A stretch of 23,095 bases of DNA, taken from assembly GCA_937926355.1 (NCBI GenBank), contig CALAZP010000170.1:1-23095 (forward strand), in the 5' to 3' direction. This stretch comes from an uncultured Saprospirales bacterium. GTDB taxonomy: Bacteria > Bacteroidota > Bacteroidia > Chitinophagales > Saprospiraceae. Position numbers and translations under genes: made by a program. Shown here piece by piece: positions 7,132 through 15,205 of this stretch. Below the pieces are notes generated by a model. That model made no database searches and was not told where the DNA came from. It saw nothing but the letters and a program-made list of their open reading frames with translations. Numbering within the stretch: position 1 is the first letter of the stretch; every line of letters starts with the position of its first letter.

Positions 7132-8514
7132 ATGTTTGATTATAAAAGAAGGAGAGATGCACTGATAGAGAAAATGGGAACGGGAATGGTTCTTTTAGTG
7201 GGCAATGGAGAAAGCCCTATGAATTATAAGGACAACCCATATCCATTCAGACAAGACAGTAATTTTCTCTATTTTATCGGTATTGACCGACCAGATTTGG
7301 TAGCAATGATAGACTGTGGAACAGGTCGTACTATTTTGTTTGGTAACGAAAGAACTGTAGAAGAAGAGGTTTGGATGGGTAAAACTACTTCTCTACACGA
7401 TTTGGCTGCAGACCATAAAATCGATGGGGTGCTACCCTTACAAAAATTACCAGATACTATCGGCCATTATAACAATCAAGATTTTCATTATCCTCCTACA
7501 TACAGAGAAGAAAAAGCGGTAAAAATAGCTGGATTATTGGGCATTAGTTTGGAAGAAGTAAAAAAAAGTGCCTCCAAAAAATTAATAAATTCAATCGTAA
7601 GTTTGAGGTCCTACAAAGAACCTGCTGAATTGCGAGAAATGGAAATCGCGGTTAATATTTCTGGTCAGATGCACGTCCGAGCCATGCAAAAAGCAGTGCC
7701 AGACCGAACAGAGGGTTTTTTAAAGGGGGTAGTTCAAGCCATTGCAGTTGAAAAGGGTAATGGATTGTCTTATCCTGCGATTATTACCGTTAATGGTCAA
7801 TATTTGCATAATCATGAACATGCTAATCTTTTAGAAGAGGGAAAATTGTTACTGGGTGATTTCGGTGCTAATTCTCCCCGTTGGTATGCAGGTGACATTA
7901 CGCGTACTTTCCCTACTGCCAAACGGTTTAGCGCCCAACAGAAGGAGATATATCAAATTGTCCTATCGGCTAATAATAGTGCTATAGCAGCTATACGCCC
8001 TGGTGTTACTTTTCGCAATATTCATTGGCAGGCTGCACGTATTATTTTTGAAGGTTTAAAAGCTTTAGGAATAACTAAAGGCGATGTGGATGAAGCCATA
8101 CACGAAGGAGCTCATGCCCTGTTTTTTCCCCATGGTTTAGGCCACATGATTGGTTTAGATGTTCACGATATGGAAGATCTAGGAGAAGATTTTGTAGGGT
8201 ATGATGAAGAGACCAAAAGAAGCACCCAATTTGGATTAAAATCTTTAAGATTCGGAAAGAAGTTAGAACATGGATTTACCTTAACCGTCGAACCTGGTAT
8301 CTATTTTATCCCCTCTCTTATAGAAAACTGGTCTGCGCAAAAGCTTTTTACTGATTTTATCAATTATGGAGAACTTCACCACTATTTAAATTTTGGAGGA
8401 GTCCGTATTGAAGATAATGTTTTGGTGACGGAAACCGGAGTAATGGTATTGGGACAACCCATACCCAAAAGTGTAGAGGAGGTGGAGGCCCTAAGATCAT
8501 TGACTAGATTTTGA
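7132..8514 (+). CDS. pepP: Xaa-Pro aminopeptidase (aminopeptidase P, M24B)
   Basis: Aminopeptidase P removes an N-terminal residue that precedes proline, using a dinuclear metal centre in a pita-bread fold. The 460-residue protein has the N-terminal creatinase-like domain (about 1-165) and the catalytic domain with all five ligands: Asp243 (LGDFGA), Asp255 (AGDITRTF), His338 (HGLGHMIGLDVHD), Glu387 (TVEPGIYF) and Glu427 (VRIEDNV). His334 and His345 match the conserved accessory histidines. No signal peptide is visible, so it should be cytoplasmic, unlike the Tat-signal enzyme encoded 3 bp upstream. Its 3' end overlaps the convergent glycosyltransferase gene by 18 nt, leaving no room for a separate terminator between them. 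Confidence 0.93.
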   Translation: MFDYKRRRDALIEKMGTGMVLLVGNGESPMNYKDNPYPFRQDSNFLYFIGIDRPDLVAMIDCGTGRTILFGNERTVEEEVWMGKTTSLHDLAADHKIDGVLPLQKLPDTIGHYNNQDFHYPPTYREEKAVKIAGLLGISLEEVKKSASKKLINSIVSLRSYKEPAELREMEIAVNISGQMHVRAMQKAVPDRTEGFLKGVVQAIAVEKGNGLSYPAIITVNGQYLHNHEHANLLEEGKLLLGDFGANSPRWYAGDITRTFPTAKRFSAQQKEIYQIVLSANNSAIAAIRPGVTFRNIHWQAARIIFEGLKALGITKGDVDEAIHEGAHALFFPHGLGHMIGLDVHDMEDLGEDFVGYDEETKRSTQFGLKSLRFGKKLEHGFTLTVEPGIYFIPSLIENWSAQKLFTDFINYGELHHYLNFGGVRIEDNVLVTETGVMVLGQPIPKSVEEVEALRSLTRF

Positions 8515-10155
8515 GGGTTTCTTTAAAAGAAGCGAAAATCCATTTTTCCTTTCTTGAACTTCAAATTCCTCAGGAAGAGCATTTTCTTTGAAAGTTTTGG
8601 TTACTATGTAGACGGGGCGATCAGGATGTCCATTTAATAAGGAATCAACGGTATAAAAAACTGGGTTAGTAAGTGGTTTTTTTTCAGTGTAAAATAGATG
8701 GGCATAGGTTTTATAACCAACAGGGGCAACATATATTTCTTTGTCTGATAGAGATTCATAAAATTCTATGGCTGCTCTCTGTGAGATAGTCTCAATTTTT
8801 CCGATAAAAAAAATAATGGTCGAAAACGTAAATACAGCAGTTCCTGCTAATAAAATCGTAATTCTTTTTATAAAGGATTGCTTACTGAATAAATAATAAA
8901 TAAGCATGGAGAGTAACCATAGTCCAGGTAAAATTTCTATCCCTGTCCAATCTACTTTGGCTTGTAAATTGGCTTGGGCAAAGGGATCCTTAATTTGTGC
9001 AATCAACCAGGAAGGATCTCTTAAGAAAATGGGAAGGCCAATAATCACGAATACATATAACAGACCGACTGCAATCATAGGTAAATTGGTCCTCCAAGTT
9101 GGAAGGGATTGTCGCTTCCAGTATTGGTAGATCGATAAACTGGCTAGAAAGGTGATGGGAAAGTAATTTAACGAGGAGTAGTGAACTATTTTGGATTGAA
9201 CGATTGAAAATAAAATTAGCACGACCCATAGTAAAATTTTATTCCATCTGGCAAAAATTTGAATATCGGTTAAGTGGCTACTTTTAAAAGGCTTTACCAA
9301 TTGTTGAAGTGCAAACAATGAAGCGGGAAAGCACCCAATTAAAAGTACAACAAAATGATAGCCCAAAAATCCTTTGTGGCCCGCATCTGGGGTACTGAAA
9401 AGTTTATATTGATATTTAGTAAATTCTAACATGAAAGCAGGCCCGTTTTTTATGGTCTCTGCTCCAAACCACAAACTAGTTACTAGAAGGGTGATGAATA
9501 AATAATAGAGCAGGCCTTTAAACGGTATGAACCACTTAAATTTTTGAAAGAACCAATAAATTAACAAGACCAATCCAATAATAATGATAGCCACAGGGCC
9601 TTTGGTGAGCATCGCTAAGCCAGTGAATATCCCTGCCCAAGTTAGAGATTGATATTTTTTAGGGTATTGAGAGGCGGCAAACAAAAAAACTAATGAAATG
9701 AAAATAAAAAAATTAAATACCGGATCAATAATGCCTGATTTGAAATACAGAAAGGGTAGGACAGAGCCAAAATAGGTCAATGACCAAATCCATCCAAAAT
9801 CGCGTCCCACTATTTTGTTACCTACTTTGAACAACATAAATAGGGTTAAAATTCCGAAAACCGCATTTGGAAATCTGGCCGCATATGCTCCAATTCCAAA
9901 TATTTTCATTGCCAAAACTTGAAACCAAAAAAACAAAGGGGGCTTTTGGAAAAAAGGTTGGAAATCAATATGGACCCTTAAATAATCTTCGAGAATAATC
10001 ATTTCTCTGCTTATTTCTGCAAAATTGATTTCATCCCAATCAAATAAATGAACCCCACCAAGAAAGGGAAAGTAAAACAATGCTGCTAGAGAAAGGAGTA
10101 AGAGAATAGATGGTATTCTGCTGTTCATACGGTTTGTCTTTATGGGGAATCCCAT
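8497..10155 (-). CDS. ArnT/PMT-like membrane glycosyltransferase (GT39/GT83 clan)
   Basis: This 552-residue protein has many hydrophobic segments (roughly ten or more from residue 14 to about 454) and a C-terminal soluble tail of about 100 residues. The first external loop has the signature of polyprenyl-phosphate-dependent GT-C enzymes: LFDWDEINFAEISREM (37-52), with the acidic Asp/Glu pair, and FFQKPPLFFW (68-77). Relatives transfer sugars such as 4-amino-arabinose or mannose from a lipid carrier onto lipid A, proteins or glycans; the substrate here is unknown. Two starts are possible: ATG at 10155, overlapping the pseudouridine synthase gene by 16 nt, or ATG at 10128 (Met10), which begins just before the first membrane helix. 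It is the last gene of the ribF operon and converges on pepP with an 18-nt overlap. Confidence 0.85.
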   Translation of the reverse strand: MGFPIKTNRMNSRIPSILLLLSLAALFYFPFLGGVHLFDWDEINFAEISREMIILEDYLRVHIDFQPFFQKPPLFFWFQVLAMKIFGIGAYAARFPNAVFGILTLFMLFKVGNKIVGRDFGWIWSLTYFGSVLPFLYFKSGIIDPVFNFFIFISLVFLFAASQYPKKYQSLTWAGIFTGLAMLTKGPVAIIIIGLVLLIYWFFQKFKWFIPFKGLLYYLFITLLVTSLWFGAETIKNGPAFMLEFTKYQYKLFSTPDAGHKGFLGYHFVVLLIGCFPASLFALQQLVKPFKSSHLTDIQIFARWNKILLWVVLILFSIVQSKIVHYSSLNYFPITFLASLSIYQYWKRQSLPTWRTNLPMIAVGLLYVFVIIGLPIFLRDPSWLIAQIKDPFAQANLQAKVDWTGIEILPGLWLLSMLIYYLFSKQSFIKRITILLAGTAVFTFSTIIFFIGKIETISQRAAIEFYESLSDKEIYVAPVGYKTYAHLFYTEKKPLTNPVFYTVDSLLNGHPDRPVYIVTKTFKENALPEEFEVQERKNGFSLLLKKPSKSSQ

Positions 10156-10877
10156 TTGCGAAGTTGATTAACGACAGCCTTAAAATCTTTAGGCAAAGGA
10201 GCTTCAAAGTATTTAGGTAACCCAGTGGAGGGGTGGATAATATCTAAAGTCGACGCGTGTAGAGTCAAACGACTCATGAGGGGTTTTTCCTCTGTTTGTT
10301 TTTTTTGGCTGTATTTTCTACCCTTGATTGCCGAAAGATAAAAGGCTGCCTCATTTCCATAAATAGGATCAATCATTAAAGGGTGTCCTATCGATTTGAG
10401 GTGCACCCTGATTTGGTGGGTACGGCCACTAACAGGAATCGCTTTGACCAGAGTATATCGCTTGAAGTTTTCTAAGACCTTAAAATGAGTTAATGCTGGT
10501 TTTCCCTTTGAGACCGCAATCATAGTTCCCAATTTGGTGGGATGTTCCTTTATGCTTTGCGATACTTCTAAGGGTTCACCTTTAGTTAAATGCCCAGATA
10601 CCAGAGCTAAATAAGTTTTTTTGACCGTTCTCTTTTGAAATTGCTCATTGAGATGTTGATGGGCTTTTTCATTTTTAGCAAGGCACAGAAGACCACTAGT
10701 ATCTTTATCCAAACGATGAACCACCCAAAGATCAGTTTTTAACATTTTAGCAGTGACTTGCCAGGTATTAGGTTTATCTGGATGGAACCGGTCAGGTATA
10801 GAGAGTAGTCCTGCTGGCTTATTAACCACTACCAGGTCCTCATCTTCGTAGATAATATCTATTTTCGTTGAAGTCAT
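10140..10877 (-). CDS. RluA-family RNA pseudouridine synthase
   Basis: Enzymes of this family isomerise specific uridines to pseudouridine in rRNA or tRNA. The catalytic motif HRLDKDTSG (54-62) carries the nucleophilic Asp57. Other family motifs are VVNKPAGLLSIP (17-28), the SGRTHQIRVHL block near residue 155 and the following IGHPLMIDPIYG. There is no S4 RNA-binding domain at the N-terminus, and the 245-residue length fits the short RluA/TruC type rather than RluD. The target uridine cannot be read from sequence. The start overlaps the stop of the upstream glycosyltransferase gene by 4 nt (ATGA), and its own 3' end overlaps or abuts the next gene, so it is embedded in a tightly coupled operon. 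Confidence 0.92.
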   Translation of the reverse strand: MTSTKIDIIYEDEDLVVVNKPAGLLSIPDRFHPDKPNTWQVTAKMLKTDLWVVHRLDKDTSGLLCLAKNEKAHQHLNEQFQKRTVKKTYLALVSGHLTKGEPLEVSQSIKEHPTKLGTMIAVSKGKPALTHFKVLENFKRYTLVKAIPVSGRTHQIRVHLKSIGHPLMIDPIYGNEAAFYLSAIKGRKYSQKKQTEEKPLMSRLTLHASTLDIIHPSTGLPKYFEAPLPKDFKAVVNQLRKWDSP

Positions 10878-11920
10878 ATAAGTTGGCTAAAATATTTCTT
10901 TCTTAAAAAATAAAAGTGCCAGATTATGCTTTTGTTGAAAAATCCTTCCGCTGTGGTGGATGGTCCAATTCTATTTTTTTCAATATTCTCTGAGGTGATT
11001 TTCCGGGTTCTATAGTGGTGTGGCAAATGCATGAAAAAATGCCAATGTGCGTGAATAATAGCTAATATTCCCCTAAAGTTTCCTTGGATGAGAAATAATC
11101 CAGCAGCTGCTCCATCTAAAACGAGCCGCATAAAAACTTTTAGAAATACTAGAGAACCAGATTCGTTTTTAAAAATAGTCGTTAGGGTATTCCTGAAATT
11201 TAAATAGGTTTTGAAAGGGGAGTTGTAATTTAACGTGCCCCCACCTACATGATATACTGAGACGTCTGGATAAGCATAAATATGATGGCCCGCTCTTTTT
11301 AGCCGCCAACACAAATCAATCTCTTCGGCATGGGCAAAGTAGGACCCATCGAATCCTCCAAAGTCATAAAACAATTTACTTCGAATAAAAAATGCTGCTC
11401 CACTTGCCCAAAAAACAGGTTCAGTTTTATTGTATTGGTTATTATCTTTTTCTGTAATATCAAAAATCCTTCCTTTGCAAAAAGGATATCCTAGCCAATC
11501 AATAAAACCTCCAGCTCCTCCAGCATATTCAAAATATCTTGGATCACTATAGCTCAAAATCTTCGGTTGACAAGCAGCAACTTCTTGATTTTGTTCCATG
11601 AATTCGATAATTTTTAAAAAAGATTGGACATCCGCTTTTATGTCAGAATTCAATAGAATAAAGTATTCTGCTGCCACCTGCCGCAATGCCTGATTATAGC
11701 CTTCGGCAAAACCGTAATTTTTGTCTAGCGCAATACAATGGATTTCGGGATAATTGGTTTTAAGAAAGGATACCGAATGATCGGTACTAAAATTATCTGC
11801 TACATAAATAGGAATTCCTGATTTTTTCGCTGTATCTACCATTTCAGGTAAAAACTGTTCCAGTTGATGTTGGGTGTTATAATTCAAAATCACAATGGCA
11901 GCTTTATCAGGTAAATTCAT
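10874..11920 (-). CDS. Family 2 glycosyltransferase (rhamnosyltransferase-like)
   Basis: This 348-residue enzyme has a GT-A fold of the GT2 family, which moves a sugar from a nucleotide donor to a polysaccharide or lipid-linked acceptor. Visible motifs are AIVILNYNT (8-16), VADNFSTDHS (40-49), KNYGFAEGYNQAL (67-79) and the metal-binding NSD (91-93). Further on, GGFDGSYF followed by AEEIDLCWRLKRAGH is the acceptor/catalytic region typical of WbbL-like rhamnosyltransferases. The C-terminal part contains a hydrophobic stretch (around LVLDGAAAGLFLIQG) that may contact the membrane. It lies 10 bp after ribF and overlaps the pseudouridine synthase gene by 4 nt. With the ArnT-like enzyme in the same operon, a role in an envelope glycan is likely, but acceptor and donor are unknown. 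Confidence 0.9.
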   Translation of the reverse strand: MNLPDKAAIVILNYNTQHQLEQFLPEMVDTAKKSGIPIYVADNFSTDHSVSFLKTNYPEIHCIALDKNYGFAEGYNQALRQVAAEYFILLNSDIKADVQSFLKIIEFMEQNQEVAACQPKILSYSDPRYFEYAGGAGGFIDWLGYPFCKGRIFDITEKDNNQYNKTEPVFWASGAAFFIRSKLFYDFGGFDGSYFAHAEEIDLCWRLKRAGHHIYAYPDVSVYHVGGGTLNYNSPFKTYLNFRNTLTTIFKNESGSLVFLKVFMRLVLDGAAAGLFLIQGNFRGILAIIHAHWHFFMHLPHHYRTRKITSENIEKNRIGPSTTAEGFFNKSIIWHFYFLRKKYFSQLI

Positions 11921-11930
11921 CTAGATCAAT

Positions 11931-12860
11931 TTAATTGGAAAGGATTTTCAAAGCAGATTCACGATCTAAAGCCATTCTACTTTTTAAATCATCTAATTTT
12001 TCAAAGTGTTCATCTTCTCTAATAAAGCCGATGAATGATAATGAAATGATGCGATCGTAAATATTTTGGTCAAAATTGAATAAATGAACCTCTATACTTA
12101 ATGCTCTAGTGTCAGTGACTGTCGGTCGATAACCAATATACAACATGCCCCCAAAAGTAGAATGATTTATTTTAGCTTTTACGGCGTAAATACCTAGTTT
12201 GGGTAAAATATGTTTTTCGTCCTCCAAAAGGAGGTTGGCAGTAGGAAATCCCAAGCTCCTCCCCAATTTTTGACCGTGTATAACTTTTCCTGAAATTTCG
12301 AATGGTCGACCCAGCATAGATTGTGCCTTTTGGACATCACCGGCCTTTAACAGTTTTCTTATTTTGGTAGAGCTAATTATTTCACCTTCAATGCACTTAG
12401 GTTTCATTTCCTCCACTTCAAAACCCCACTTGCTGCCTATATTTCGAAGTAGGGATACATCTCCTTTTTGGTCCTTTCCAAACCTGTGGTCATGACCAAT
12501 AATTATGACTCGAGGATGAAACCTAGGAACTAAAAATTGCTCCACGTATTCCGATGCTGAAATATTGGCAAATTCTATGTTGAAAGGTACTACTACCAAG
12601 TGCTCTAAACCCGCTTTTTCAAGGAGATCAATTTTTTGTTTCTTGGAAGTTAGAAGATCAATAGACCCTGATTTTTTTAGAATTTCTCGAGGATGTGGAT
12701 TAAAGGTGATGAGGCAAGTTTGAAGACCTTTTCTTTTGGCCTCTGAGACCATTTTGTCTAATATTTCAGCATGCCCCAAGTGCAAACCATCAAAGGAACC
12801 TACAGTAAGGACAGTATCTTTTAAAGCGTCAAAATTTTTGGTGTAATAGTGTATTTTCAT
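11931..12860 (-). CDS. ribF: Bifunctional riboflavin kinase / FMN adenylyltransferase
   Basis: RibF converts riboflavin to FMN and FMN to FAD. From the ATG at 12860 the protein is 309 residues. The N-terminal adenylyltransferase domain has GSFDGLHLGH (21-30), IIGHDHRFG (120-128) and ISSTKIR (162-168). The C-terminal riboflavin kinase domain has GQKLGRSLGFPTANL (196-210) and IEVHLFNFD (256-264). The frame is open to a TTG at 12881, but that site overlaps the -7 promoter element, so the ATG is preferred. The -7 element ends 7 nt before the ATG, so the mRNA has no leader or a very short one. It is the first gene of a four-gene minus-strand operon and is divergent from mrp. I see no FMN riboswitch. 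Confidence 0.96.
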   Translation of the reverse strand: MKIHYYTKNFDALKDTVLTVGSFDGLHLGHAEILDKMVSEAKRKGLQTCLITFNPHPREILKKSGSIDLLTSKKQKIDLLEKAGLEHLVVVPFNIEFANISASEYVEQFLVPRFHPRVIIIGHDHRFGKDQKGDVSLLRNIGSKWGFEVEEMKPKCIEGEIISSTKIRKLLKAGDVQKAQSMLGRPFEISGKVIHGQKLGRSLGFPTANLLLEDEKHILPKLGIYAVKAKINHSTFGGMLYIGYRPTVTDTRALSIEVHLFNFDQNIYDRIISLSFIGFIREDEHFEKLDDLKSRMALDRESALKILSN

Positions 12861-12867
12861 TGTGCCA

Positions 12868-12875
12868 CAAAAGTA
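12868..12875 (-). promoter_or_regulatory. -7 promoter element of the ribF operon
   Basis: On the minus strand TACTTTTG (12875-12868) matches TANNTTTG exactly and ends 7 nt before the ribF ATG at 12860. No well-spaced TTG was found. If used, transcription would begin at or within a few bases of the start codon. Confidence 0.42.
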
Positions 12876-12946
12876 ATTCAATTTTCAATTTCTAGGAATG
12901 ACCAATTTGATTCCTTCTTTTTCCTCTCCAATCCTTATATTTATTT

Positions 12947-12954
12947 TAGCTTTG
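12947..12954 (+). promoter_or_regulatory. -7 promoter element of the mrp operon
   Basis: TAGCTTTG matches TANNTTTG exactly and lies 37 nt upstream of the mrp ATG, predicting a leader of about 30 nt. A TTG at standard spacing is not visible. Confidence 0.42.
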
Positions 12955-12991
12955 CACTATCGCTGAAATTAGAATTAGTTAATCACTATAT

Positions 12992-14092
12992 ATGGCATTT
13001 GACAAAACTAAAATTGCAAAAGCCCTTGCTCAGGTACCAGATCCTGGAACAGGTCAAGACATTATTACCAGAAATATGGTAACTAACCTTGAAATAGAAG
13101 GGACCAATATCAATTTTACTATTGAATTGCCCAACCTTAATAATGAATACAAGACCCAGCTCAATTTCTCTTGTATAGAGGCTATTCAGAAAGTTTATCC
13201 CGAAGCCAATGTAAATATTCATCTAGCTGCTGTAGGTGGAGGCACTGCTCCTCAGCAACCTAATCCACTTCCTCATGTCAAAAATATAATAGCAGTTGCA
13301 TCTGGTAAAGGAGGAGTTGGTAAATCAACTGTATCTATTAATTTAGCTCTCGGTTTAAGGGCTACAGGAGCAAAGGTCGGTTTAATTGATGCTGATTTGT
13401 ACGGCCCTTCTATTCCTACCATGATGGGATTAACAGGTGAGCGACCTAAGGTACAACATATCCATGGGCAGCCCAAAATGTTGCCCCTATATGCACACGA
13501 TATTCCTGTAATGTCTATAGGTTTTATTATTGAACCTCAACAAGCGGTAGTATTAAGAGGCCCAAGACTTTCTGGAGTAATCAAGCAGTTCATTCACGAG
13601 TGTATTTGGCCAGAACTTGACTATTTAGTTATTGACCTTCCTCCAGGAACAGGAGATATTCAATTGACTTTAGTGCAATCTCTTCCTCTAACGGGGGCTT
13701 TATTGGTAACAACACCCCAGCAAGTGGCTGTGGCTGATGCGGTTAAAGCTATGAATATGTTTTTGATGCCATCTGTAAGCGTTCCAATTTTAGGGGTAGT
13801 GGAAAACATGTCTTGGTTTACCCCCGAAGAACTTCCCAATAATAAATACTATCTTTTTGGAAAAGGAGGTGGAGAAAAATTAGCCCAGATGAGTCATTCA
13901 AAGTTAATTGGACAAATTCCGCTCATTCAGAATATTAGAGAATCTGGAGATGGTGGAACACCAGCTGTAGTGAATCCAAATTTATCATCATCTAACTTAT
14001 TTAAGGATCTTGCAAAGAATGTAATGGAGCAGGTTCAACACAGGAATGCCAATCAGAGCCCAACAAAAATGGTTAATGTATCAGACAATTGA
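12992..14092 (+). CDS. mrp: Mrp/ApbC-family P-loop ATPase, iron-sulfur cluster carrier
   Basis: Mrp/ApbC proteins are dimeric deviant-Walker ATPases that carry Fe-S clusters to apoproteins. The 366-residue protein has an N-terminal MIP18/DUF59 domain (about 1-85) and a ParA/MinD-like ATPase domain with the deviant Walker A SGKGGVGKS (104-112), the switch DADLYGPS (133-140) and YLVIDLPPGTGD (211-222). The CxxC pair that bridges the cluster in E. coli ApbC would lie after VENMSWF (270-276). Here that region reads TPEELPNNKYYLFG with no cysteine, and the whole protein has only Cys61 and Cys204. From memory, Bacteroidota Mrp proteins commonly share this substitution. The gene heads an operon with a NifU-domain scaffold 12 bp downstream, which does carry CxxC. 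Confidence 0.93.
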   Translation: MAFDKTKIAKALAQVPDPGTGQDIITRNMVTNLEIEGTNINFTIELPNLNNEYKTQLNFSCIEAIQKVYPEANVNIHLAAVGGGTAPQQPNPLPHVKNIIAVASGKGGVGKSTVSINLALGLRATGAKVGLIDADLYGPSIPTMMGLTGERPKVQHIHGQPKMLPLYAHDIPVMSIGFIIEPQQAVVLRGPRLSGVIKQFIHECIWPELDYLVIDLPPGTGDIQLTLVQSLPLTGALLVTTPQQVAVADAVKAMNMFLMPSVSVPILGVVENMSWFTPEELPNNKYYLFGKGGGEKLAQMSHSKLIGQIPLIQNIRESGDGGTPAVVNPNLSSSNLFKDLAKNVMEQVQHRNANQSPTKMVNVSDN

Positions 14093-14104
14093 TAAAATTT
14101 CAAC

Positions 14105-14368
14105 ATGTCAAAGAACGAAAGAATAGACTGTATTGAAAAAATAGATAAAATTCTAAATGAAATTAGACCCCACTTAGCTGTAGATGGAGGAGATGTAGAG
14201 GTCATAGATGTGACAGATGATAAAGTGGTCAAGATAAAGTGGATTGGAAACTGCGAAAGTTGTAGTATGTCAGAAATGACCTTAAGAGCTGGGATAGCAG
14301 AAACCATAAAATCAAAAATGCCGCAAATTGTTGCAGTTGAAGCTATTAATGGCAGTCTGACTTCTTAA
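14105..14368 (+). CDS. NifU C-terminal domain Fe-S scaffold protein
   Basis: This 87-residue protein is a stand-alone NifU C-terminal (Nfu-type) domain, which assembles or carries a 4Fe-4S cluster between two subunits. The essential CxxC is Cys50 and Cys53 in GNCESCSMSEMTLRAGIAE (49-67). The N-terminal RPHLAVDGGDVEVIDV (21-36) is also typical. Length and motif spacing match the minimal family form, with no N-terminal IscU-like or A-type extension. It lies 12 bp after mrp and 9 bp before pyrF, so it is co-transcribed. Pairing with a cysteine-poor Mrp suggests the two act together, with the small protein supplying the cluster ligands; that is inference from neighbourhood and motif content. Confidence 0.93.
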   Translation: MSKNERIDCIEKIDKILNEIRPHLAVDGGDVEVIDVTDDKVVKIKWIGNCESCSMSEMTLRAGIAETIKSKMPQIVAVEAINGSLTS

Positions 14369-14377
14369 ATAATTCTA

Positions 14378-15205
14378 ATGACTCAGAACGATTTATTTCA
14401 GTCTATACAATATAAAAAGTCTTTTTTATGTGTAGGGTTAGATAGTGATATCAATAAGATTCCCGCTTATATGCCCAAAACACCAGAAAGCGTTTTGAAT
14501 TTTAATCAAAAAATTATTGAGGCTACGCTTCCCTCTGCTATTGCCTACAAACCTAATTTGGCGTTTTACGAAGCCATGGGCGCAGCTGGTTGGGAAGTAT
14601 TAAAGGAGACCATAGAATGGATTCCTAACACCCACTTCAAAATAGCAGATGCCAAAAGAGGCGATATTGGGAATACTGCAGATCAATATGCTAAGGCTTT
14701 TTTCGAAGATTTAAATTTTGATGCTATTACTTTAAGTCCTTATATGGGGATAGATTCCATAAGCCCATTTTTAGAGTATTCAAATAAATGGGTCATTATT
14801 TTAGGATTGACCTCTAATACAGGTAGCCAGGATTTTCAGTTGACTAAGACATCAGATGGTAAATATTTTTTTGAACAAGTATTAGAAAAAGCCAGTAGGT
14901 GGGGTAATCCTGATAAAGTCATGTTCGTTATCGGTGCTACGCATCCTACTTATTTTGAAAAAGTTCGGAAGATTGTACCTGAACACTTCTTGCTGGTTCC
15001 AGGTATTGGAACCCAAGGAGGAGATCTATCAGAGGTCTTTAAATATGGAGCAAATCAAAAAGTAGGTCTGCTTATCAATGCTTCCAGAAGTATTCTTTAT
15101 GCCTCTAATAATGAAAATTTTGCAATGGAAGCAGGCAAACAAGCCGCGGAATTGCAAAATCAAATGTCTAAACTTCTCGACGATGAAATCATGCTTAACA
15201 TTTAG
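14378..15205 (+). CDS. pyrF: Orotidine-5'-phosphate decarboxylase, type 2
   Basis: PyrF catalyses the last step of de novo UMP synthesis, decarboxylating OMP. The 275-residue length and the motif HFKIADAKRGDIGNTADQYA (86-105) identify the longer type 2 subfamily; the catalytic DxKxxD residues are Asp91, Lys93 and Asp96. FLCVGLDSD (16-24) near the start and the phosphate-binding segment LLVPGIGTQGGD further on also fit. It is the third gene of the mrp operon, 9 bp after the NifU-domain gene. Its last 23 nt overlap the start of namZ in another frame, so the two are probably translationally linked although their pathways are unrelated. Confidence 0.95.
   Translation: MTQNDLFQSIQYKKSFLCVGLDSDINKIPAYMPKTPESVLNFNQKIIEATLPSAIAYKPNLAFYEAMGAAGWEVLKETIEWIPNTHFKIADAKRGDIGNTADQYAKAFFEDLNFDAITLSPYMGIDSISPFLEYSNKWVIILGLTSNTGSQDFQLTKTSDGKYFFEQVLEKASRWGNPDKVMFVIGATHPTYFEKVRKIVPEHFLLVPGIGTQGGDLSEVFKYGANQKVGLLINASRSILYASNNENFAMEAGKQAAELQNQMSKLLDDEIMLNI

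Noticed and set aside
15078..15182. Longer NamZ reading frame inside pyrF
   Set aside because: The extra 35 residues are the pyrF sequence in another frame and would bury the signal peptide that begins at 15183.
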